A stretch of DNA of 12,739 nt from contig CAYVDH010000099.1 in assembly GCA_964450355.1 (NCBI GenBank), positions 1 to 12,739 of the forward strand, read 5' to 3'. Position numbers and translations under genes: made by a program. Of the stretch, positions 7,172 through 12,739 are shown in pieces; positions within the stretch are counted from its first letter, which is position 1; each line of letters begins with the position of its first letter. The notes beneath the pieces were generated by a model. It was not told the origin of the DNA, searched no databases, and worked only from the letters and a program-made list of their open reading frames with translations. This DNA is from CAYVDH01 sp964450355. GTDB taxonomy: Bacteria > Bacteroidota > Bacteroidia > NS11-12g > UBA955.

Positions 7172-7702
7172 TTATTTATTGTACACAATTTCCGTGCCAT
7201 GCCCTGGCATTTCAGGATAATCAATGTCAATACCATCTAAACAGTATTCAATGGCATCTTCTAAGTATGCCATCATCACTTGACTTTCGTTTTCCCAATT
7301 GTCGTCTATGCAACCTGTATATACAAGTTCTCTTTTGGAATTAAACAAAAATACTTCTGGAGTTTTAGTAGCTCCGTATGCTTTTGCTACCTCTTGAGTT
7401 TCATCTTTAAGATAAATGAAATTGCTGTGGTTGTATTTTTTTAATAATTCTACCATGTTACTAATGGAATCTTCTGCATCTTGATTAGTAGGTACAGGAT
7501 TGATAGCAACAATGGCTAAATTATCTTCTTCGTACATGTCATTTAATTTCAAAAGTCTTGGCCAATAAGCTTTGGAATATTGGCAATTGTTGTCAATAAA
7601 AACTATGCACAAGGCATATTTGTCTGCAAATGTATAATTACTGTAAGATTCACCATTGGTGGCTTGCAATTTAAAATTGATAATTTTATCTCCTATTTTC
7701 AT
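7172..7702 (-). CDS. Thioredoxin-fold redoxin (AhpC/TSA-like), single catalytic-site Cys
   Basis: This 176-residue cytoplasmic protein with no signal peptide belongs to the redoxin/AhpC-TSA-like thioredoxin-fold group. Visible marks are FIDNNCQYSKAYWPRL (35-50), with the candidate reactive Cys40 where relatives have FxCNHCPYV. Also present are VAINPVPT, YLKDETQEVAKAYGA and the cis-proline turn KTPEVFLF, followed by LVYTGCIDDNWE. The first Cys of the usual CNHC motif is Asp here (D37). The Cys that often precedes the cis-proline (CTP) is Lys. If active, it should work as a one-Cys peroxidase or use a partner thiol; the usual two-cysteine exchange is unlikely. It is first in a two-gene unit with the SDR, and a -7-like box precedes it. 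Confidence 0.85.
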   Translation of the reverse strand: MKIGDKIINFKLQATNGESYSNYTFADKYALCIVFIDNNCQYSKAYWPRLLKLNDMYEEDNLAIVAINPVPTNQDAEDSISNMVELLKKYNHSNFIYLKDETQEVAKAYGATKTPEVFLFNSKRELVYTGCIDDNWENESQVMMAYLEDAIEYCLDGIDIDYPEMPGHGTEIVYNK

Positions 7703-7712
7703 ATTATTGATG

Positions 7713-7720
7713 CAAATATC
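7713..7720 (-). promoter_or_regulatory. -7-like box of the redoxin-SDR unit
   Basis: GATATTTG on the minus strand differs from TAnnTTTG only at its first base and ends ten bases before the start codon. No TTG/TTTG is found 17-23 bases upstream. It lies in the divergent gap 7703-7941, which is otherwise A+T-rich with T-runs and holds no further gene that I can see. Confidence 0.4.
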
Positions 7721-7896
7721 ATGTTTTTTTTTGATTAAATGTGTATAATTATATCAACCATAAACAAACAATTTGATACATTTTTTTTTAAAATTTAATA
7801 ATGAAATAATTAAGTAATAGAAAATTTATTGTTTACAAAAATAAAAATCAAAGAAAGCATAAGAATTTAATGATAAAAAACAGCTTCAATAGAACA

Positions 7897-7928
7897 GTTT
7901 AAAAACAGGCTTAATTTAACTATCTTTG
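7897..7928 (+). promoter_or_regulatory. Promoter of the ABC-F-Plug-PorX operon
   Basis: TATCTTTG (7921-7928) is a perfect -7 box of the Bacteroidota type. TTTA at about 7897-7900 is a weak -33 candidate with 20 bases between. The ATG follows 13 bases after the box, so the leader is expected to be under about 10 bases. No Shine-Dalgarno sequence is present. Confidence 0.6.
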
Positions 7929-7941
7929 CAAATTAGAATCC

Positions 7942-9849
7942 ATGCTTACTTTAAATGAATTGTCGTTCGATTTTGGTGGACGTTACTTGTACAAAGATGT
8001 TAACTGGCAAATAAAACCAGGAGAAAGAATTGGTCTTGTTGGACAAAATGGGACTGGTAAATCCACCTTACTAAGAATTATTACTGGGGAATACACCCCA
8101 AGCGAAGGCTCACTATCTAAAGCTAAAGACTGTACAATTGGCTTTTTGAATCAAGATTTATTGAGTTATGAAAGCGAAGAAAGCATTTATCACGTTGCTT
8201 TACAAGCTTTTGATAAAGCTTTGAAATTGCAAACCGAAATTGATGATATTTTGGCTAAAATGGAGTTTGACCACAGCGAAGAAATTCTCAATTTATTGGG
8301 TGAAAAACAAGAAGCTTTCGAGGCTTTAGATGGTTACAACATACAATTTAAAACCGAAGAAATACTAGAAGGTTTAGGGTTCAAGACTTCAGACCTAAAA
8401 CGACCATTGATGGAATTCAGTGGTGGTTGGAGAATGAGGGTAATGCTTGCAAAATTGTTACTGCAAAACCCAAAATTGTTGCTATTAGATGAGCCTACCA
8501 ATCACTTGGACTTACCTTCAATTGAATGGATAGAAGAATATTTGCAAAGCTATGAAGGCACTGTCATTATTGTATCGCACGACAGGTTATTCTTAGATAG
8601 AATGGTGACAAAAATAGTAGAGGTAGCAAATAAAAAAGTATATCAATGGCCGGGCAATTACAGCAATTTCATCAACTCTAAAGCAGAAAGAGATGAACTT
8701 CAACAAAGAGCATATGACAACCAACAAAATTTCATTCGTCAACAAGAAAGGTTAATTGACCGTTTTAAAGCCAAAGCTAGCAAAGCAACCATGGCTCAAA
8801 GCCGTGTTAAAATGCTTGAAAAAATTGAAAGAATCGAAGAAGTTCAAAACGATGAATCCGTTATGAACCTTAAATTCAAAGTAAAAACTCAACCCGGCAA
8901 AATATTGGTGACTCTTAAGGACATTTCAAAAAGATACAACGATCAAATCATCTTTCAACACGCCAATGCCCAAATATTAAGAGGAGATAAAATAGCATTG
9001 ATAGGTGCAAATGGAAAAGGAAAATCAACTTTATTAAGAATCATAGACCAAAGTGAACCCGTAGAAGGGACCGTTGAATATGGTTACAACATCGAAAAAT
9101 CTTTTTACGCTCAACATCAATTAGAATCATTGAATGTAAACAATGAACTATTGGAAGAGCTAGTGATGGCAGGTTCTCAAAAACTTGAAAATGAATTGCG
9201 AAGCATACTGGGTTGTTTCTTGTTTTCGGGCGATGAAGTTTATAAAAAAATAAAAGTATTAAGTGGAGGAGAAAAAGCAAGAGTAGCCTTAGCTAAAACA
9301 CTAATTGAAGAAGGGAACTTTTTACTTTTAGACGAGCCTACTAACCATTTGGATATTCAAAGCATGAACATTTTAATTCAAGCTTTGCAACAATTCGAAG
9401 GTTCATTTATAACAGTATCACACGACAGGTTTTTTATATCGCAAATTGCCAATAAAATATGGTGGATAGAGAATGATGAGATAAAAGAATACCTTGGAAG
9501 TTACGATGAATGGAAATATTGGATGGCTCAAAGAGAAAAAGAAAACCAAACAATCAATTCCAAAACAATTAAAAAAGAAACGGTTAAAGAAGAAAAAAAA
9601 GTTGAAATAGATACCAATTCTTCTCAAAACAACAAACAGAAAAAAGAACTTCAAAATAAATTGGACAACATAGAACAATTGATTAATGAATTGAAAACTA
9701 AACAAGCACAAATTGAATCAGAATTAAATTCAGCGAGTGATGTCAAAACAATTGGCACACTTTCTGAACAATACAAAACAGTAGAATCCGAATTATCAAG
9801 TAAAAATTTAGAATTTGAAACAATATTTGAACAACTAATTAGTTTATAA
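7942..9849 (+). CDS. ABC-F family ATPase (duplicated ATP-binding cassette, no membrane domain)
   Basis: This 635-residue protein has two nucleotide-binding domains and no transmembrane segment, the mark of ABC-F translation factors. Domain 1 has Walker A GQNGTGKST (34-42), signature FSGGW (S160) and Walker B LLLLDEPTNHLD (D183, catalytic E184), then SHDRLF. A charged helical linker (~235-310) follows, the position of the ribosome-contacting P-site tRNA-interaction motif. Domain 2 has Walker A GANGKGKST (355-363), LSGGEKARV (S441) and LLLDEPTNHLD (D464, E465), then SHDRFF. Residues ~530-635 are Lys/Glu/Gln-rich with a C-terminal coiled coil, as in Uup and ABCF3-type members. Such proteins bind the ribosomal E site and modulate elongation or rescue. 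A resistance role cannot be inferred from sequence alone. It is the first gene of the operon, with six bases before the Plug gene. Confidence 0.95.
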   Translation: MLTLNELSFDFGGRYLYKDVNWQIKPGERIGLVGQNGTGKSTLLRIITGEYTPSEGSLSKAKDCTIGFLNQDLLSYESEESIYHVALQAFDKALKLQTEIDDILAKMEFDHSEEILNLLGEKQEAFEALDGYNIQFKTEEILEGLGFKTSDLKRPLMEFSGGWRMRVMLAKLLLQNPKLLLLDEPTNHLDLPSIEWIEEYLQSYEGTVIIVSHDRLFLDRMVTKIVEVANKKVYQWPGNYSNFINSKAERDELQQRAYDNQQNFIRQQERLIDRFKAKASKATMAQSRVKMLEKIERIEEVQNDESVMNLKFKVKTQPGKILVTLKDISKRYNDQIIFQHANAQILRGDKIALIGANGKGKSTLLRIIDQSEPVEGTVEYGYNIEKSFYAQHQLESLNVNNELLEELVMAGSQKLENELRSILGCFLFSGDEVYKKIKVLSGGEKARVALAKTLIEEGNFLLLDEPTNHLDIQSMNILIQALQQFEGSFITVSHDRFFISQIANKIWWIENDEIKEYLGSYDEWKYWMAQREKENQTINSKTIKKETVKEEKKVEIDTNSSQNNKQKKELQNKLDNIEQLINELKTKQAQIESELNSASDVKTIGTLSEQYKTVESELSSKNLEFETIFEQLISL

Positions 9850-9855
9850 AGCAAA

Positions 9856-11127
9856 ATGAAAAATCAGTTTTTATTTTTAGTCCTTATTTTGAGTTTACAA
9901 TTAAATGCCGAAAAAACCATTTTATTGTACGAAAATGCAACTTATGAAAAGGACATCAAAACAGTGATATTGACACAACATGGAAGTTATGAAAGATTTC
10001 CTGCTATTGATTTAAATAGCTCACAACAACTTGAACTACAATTTGATGAACTAAAACCTGAAAACGACAATTACCAATACACGTTTATTCATTGCTCACA
10101 CGATTGGCTACCTTCTAATTTAAGGCCTAATGAATACCTGACAGGAAATTTCTTCGAAAACATGAATGATTATTCATTCTCAACATCCACTTTTCAAGTA
10201 TATACACACTACAATGTGGTATTTCCTGTAGAAACCATGAAGCCTAAAATTTCTGGTAATTATTTATTAAAAATTTACCGCAATTTTGATGAAGAAGACA
10301 TTATATTGACCCAGCGATTCATGGTAGTAGATGATAAATTTGTGATTAATTCCTCTGCAAACAGTGCTACAAACCCATTATTCAGAAATACTAAACACGA
10401 AATTGATTTTACAGTGAATATTGGAAATTACAGTTTGCCAAATCCTTCTTTTGATTTAAAAACCATCATCATGCAAAACATCCGTTGGGACAATGCCATT
10501 TACAATTTAAAACCTAGATTTATCAATGGTAAAATCATGGATTACAATTACGAAGAAGGCAATTTATTTGATGCAGGCAATGAATTCAGATACTTTGACA
10601 TCAGAAGTCTTCGATTTTTAAGTTTTAATGTCAGAAGAAAATTCATTGAAGAAAATATAAAACATGCAGTATTATACAACGACAATACCAGACTAAATCA
10701 ACCTTATTTACAAACTATTGATTTCAATGGAAAGAGGGTGATAGACAACAGAGATGGTACATTAAAAGGCGATATTGAAGGCGATTATTGTCAATCACAT
10801 TTTACTTTTGTGAGTCCTAAATTGGATTCAGACGTTTATTTGTATGGTGAATTAACCGATTGGAAAATGAAAGAAGAGTATAAAATGGAGTGGAACGAAA
10901 AATTCAATCAATACGAATTGGTAGCCAATTTAAAACAAGCATATTACAATTATTACTATGTAACACCTAGTAAAGAAGACAATACTAAACCTGATTTATC
11001 ACAAACAGAAGGCAACTATTTCAATACAGAAAATGATTACCATGTATTGGTGTACGCTAAAAATCAGTTCATGCAATACGATGAATTACTTGGGACTTCG
11101 CATTGCAACTCATCAAAAAGAAATTAA
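9856..11127 (+). CDS. Type IX secretion system Plug protein (DUF5103)
   Basis: This 423-residue exported protein begins with a signal peptide (MKNQFLFLVLILSLQLNA). It has features of the DUF5103 family: an N-terminal beta domain with LTQHGSYERFPAIDL and YTFIHCSHDWLPSNL (about 40-95), a middle region with NPLFRNTKHEIDFTV and a Trp-rich IRWDN, and a C-terminal domain around 310-385 (VYLYGELTDWK, then YYNYYYV). In the T9SS outer-membrane translocon, Plug is the periplasmic partner that closes the SprA/Sov channel when no cargo is passing; that role is established for DUF5103 members in other Bacteroidota. The C-terminal domain resembles an E-set or carbohydrate-module-like sandwich, by pattern only. 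It begins six bases after the ABC-F stop and ends three bases before porX. Confidence 0.87.
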   Translation: MKNQFLFLVLILSLQLNAEKTILLYENATYEKDIKTVILTQHGSYERFPAIDLNSSQQLELQFDELKPENDNYQYTFIHCSHDWLPSNLRPNEYLTGNFFENMNDYSFSTSTFQVYTHYNVVFPVETMKPKISGNYLLKIYRNFDEEDIILTQRFMVVDDKFVINSSANSATNPLFRNTKHEIDFTVNIGNYSLPNPSFDLKTIIMQNIRWDNAIYNLKPRFINGKIMDYNYEEGNLFDAGNEFRYFDIRSLRFLSFNVRRKFIEENIKHAVLYNDNTRLNQPYLQTIDFNGKRVIDNRDGTLKGDIEGDYCQSHFTFVSPKLDSDVYLYGELTDWKMKEEYKMEWNEKFNQYELVANLKQAYYNYYYVTPSKEDNTKPDLSQTEGNYFNTENDYHVLVYAKNQFMQYDELLGTSHCNSSKRN

Positions 11128-11130
11128 AAC

Positions 11131-12702
11131 ATGTCAAACGGAAAAATAAAAATACTTTGGGCGGACGATGAAATCGATTTGTTAAAACCGCACATCCTGT
11201 TTCTTGAACAAAAAGGATATATACTGATTACAGTAAACGATGGAAATGCTGCCATTGCTAAAACGATAGGAGAAAAACCTGACATTATTTTTTTAGATGA
11301 AAATATGCCAGGAATAAGTGGGTTGGAAACTTTAAAACAAATAAAATCCATCAATCAAGATGTGCCTATTGTGATGATTACTAAAAGTGAAGAAGAGTTC
11401 ATAATGGAGGATGCAATAGGTTCACAAATTGCTGATTATTTAATCAAACCTGTCAATCCAAATCAAATATTGCATTCGCTTAAAAAAATCATTGACAAAC
11501 AGCGATTAGTCACTGAAAAAACGACTCAAAATTACCAACAAGACTTTAGAAACATCAGCATGATGTTGATGGATAAAATGAGTTTAGACGAGTGGAAAGA
11601 CGCTTACAATAAAATCATTTATTGGGAAATGGAATTAGAAAAAAGTTCTGATAAAAGCATGTCTGAAGTATTTGAAAATCAGAAAAAAGAAGCCAATCAT
11701 AATTTTTCTAAATTCATTACTCAAAATTACATTAATTACTTACAGCCCACAGGTGATAATGGTCCTGTTATGAGTCATAATTTGATTCGCAGAAAGGTGG
11801 TACCCCATTTACAAGATCAAGTACCTGTGTATTTTTTCCTGTTAGATAATTTGAGACAAGATCAATGGAAAACCATAGCTCCTATTCTCAAAGAAAAATT
11901 CAAATTGATTGAAGAAGACCAATATTTAACCATATTACCTACTACTACTCAATATTGTAGAAATGCTATATTCAGTGGATTGTTGCCAAGCGAAATAGAA
12001 AAAAGGTTTCCTGCCATGTGGAGCAATGATGAAGATGAGGGTGGAAAAAACAATTTTGAAGAAGATTTTCTGAAAGATTTGATGGGACGATTGAGAATTT
12101 CTGGCAAAACAAGCTACATGAAAATCACCAATCTTGAAGGAGGTAAAAATCTGTTAGACAAAGCTCTGAATCTTTTACAAAACCAATTGAATGTAGTTGT
12201 TTATAATTTTGTTGACACATTAAGTCATGCCAGAACAGAAGTAAGTGTGATGAGGGAATTGGCGGAAGATGAAGCTGCCTATCGCTCAGTAACAGAAAGT
12301 TGGTTCAGACATTCACCACTTTGGGAAGCTCTTGAATTACTGTCCGAAAAAAAATGCAAAATCATCATTACCACCGACCATGGTTCCATTAGAGTTAAAA
12401 AACCAATAAAGGTTATTGGAGATAAAAACACCAATACCAATCTCAGGTACAAACAAGGTAAAAATTTAACTTACGAAGCAAAAGAGGTCTTTGAAATAAA
12501 AAAACCTGAATTGGCTTTTTTGCCAAAAGTAAATGTTAGTCAAACCTTTATTGTAGCTAAGGAAGATGATTTTTTTGCTTACCCTAATAATTACAATCAT
12601 TATGTCAATTATTATACCAACACATTTCAACACGGTGGAATTTCGCTCGAAGAAATGATGGTGCCTTTTGTAGTTCTTGAAAACAAATCAATAGCGTCCT
12701 AA
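11131..12702 (+). CDS. porX: T9SS response regulator PorX (receiver + PglZ domain)
   Basis: This 523-residue cytoplasmic protein has the two-part layout of PorX. Residues 1-125 form a receiver domain: acidic pair D12/D13 (KILWADDEIDLLKPH), phosphoacceptor D56 (FLDENMPG), switch T84, and K106 in LIKP. A helical linker (~126-215) contains DEWKDAY and YWEMELE. Residues ~216-520 are a PglZ/alkaline-phosphatase-superfamily domain. Candidate metal ligands are D239 (LLDNLR), T272 (PTTTQYCRNAIFSG), D362 and H366 (VDTLSHAR), D416 and H417 (TTDHGS) and H501 (QHGG). There is no DNA-binding output domain. PorX acts with the sensor kinase PorY to control T9SS function, and work on homologues attributes oligonucleotide phosphodiesterase activity to the PglZ part. 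All catalytic positions appear intact. It is the last visible gene of the operon. The 37 bases after it show no terminator or gene start. Confidence 0.96.
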   Translation: MSNGKIKILWADDEIDLLKPHILFLEQKGYILITVNDGNAAIAKTIGEKPDIIFLDENMPGISGLETLKQIKSINQDVPIVMITKSEEEFIMEDAIGSQIADYLIKPVNPNQILHSLKKIIDKQRLVTEKTTQNYQQDFRNISMMLMDKMSLDEWKDAYNKIIYWEMELEKSSDKSMSEVFENQKKEANHNFSKFITQNYINYLQPTGDNGPVMSHNLIRRKVVPHLQDQVPVYFFLLDNLRQDQWKTIAPILKEKFKLIEEDQYLTILPTTTQYCRNAIFSGLLPSEIEKRFPAMWSNDEDEGGKNNFEEDFLKDLMGRLRISGKTSYMKITNLEGGKNLLDKALNLLQNQLNVVVYNFVDTLSHARTEVSVMRELAEDEAAYRSVTESWFRHSPLWEALELLSEKKCKIIITTDHGSIRVKKPIKVIGDKNTNTNLRYKQGKNLTYEAKEVFEIKKPELAFLPKVNVSQTFIVAKEDDFFAYPNNYNHYVNYYTNTFQHGGISLEEMMVPFVVLENKSIAS

Positions 12703-12739
12703 ATAAATAAAAAAAGAAAGGGAAGTTTTTATCCTCAGA

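Noticed and set aside
9041..9854. Minus-strand open frames opposite the ABC-F gene
   Set aside because: They are Phe/Ile-rich translations of the antisense of Lys/Asn-rich coding sequence. The sense frame has complete ABC-F motifs.
12703..12739. Start of another operon gene or a terminator after porX
   Set aside because: Only 37 A-rich bases are available, with no stem-loop and no start codon that can be supported.

Overview
The window looks like chromosome of a Bacteroidota bacterium. The signs are high A+T content, Bacteroidota-type -7 promoter boxes (TAnnTTTG) with no Shine-Dalgarno sequences, signal peptides ending in AQ/SQ, a C-terminal type IX secretion (T9SS) sorting domain, and two T9SS genes (the Plug subunit and PorX). 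I cannot place it below phylum level. No rRNA, tRNA, CRISPR array, transposase or integrase is visible.

Layout. Positions 1-7702 are read from the minus strand and 7942-12702 from the plus strand, diverging from an A+T-rich 239-base gap. On the minus strand, in order of transcription, are: a thioredoxin-fold protein and a short-chain dehydrogenase (SDR) separated by one stop codon and one sense codon; a secreted 781-residue beta-propeller-like protein with ten calcium-type VCBS/FG-GAP motifs and a T9SS sorting domain; a two-gene module (a 257-residue protein of unknown family and a PemK/MazF-type toxin, overlapping as TAATG); and an exported zinc metalloprotease that runs off the left edge. 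On the plus strand is a tight three-gene operon: an ABC-F ATPase, the T9SS Plug protein (DUF5103), and the T9SS response regulator PorX (receiver + PglZ). No intergenic stretch exceeds 300 bases.

How it fits together. The plus-strand operon joins a structural subunit of the T9SS outer-membrane translocon to the cytoplasmic regulator of the same system. The minus strand carries one protein with the tag of a T9SS substrate, plus a second exported enzyme whose C-terminus is outside the window. The ABC-F protein is probably a translation factor sharing the transcript.

The least ordinary part is about 2600-3963. The toxin pair starts directly at the stop codon of the cargo gene. It has its own promoter, with a 6+6 base palindrome across the -33 element, and it is followed by a long imperfect hairpin (arms 2607-2624 and 2690-2707). 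This reads as an inserted cassette-like module with an unrecognised large antitoxin candidate. The hairpin and palindrome are visible in the sequence. The cassette and antitoxin interpretations are inference.
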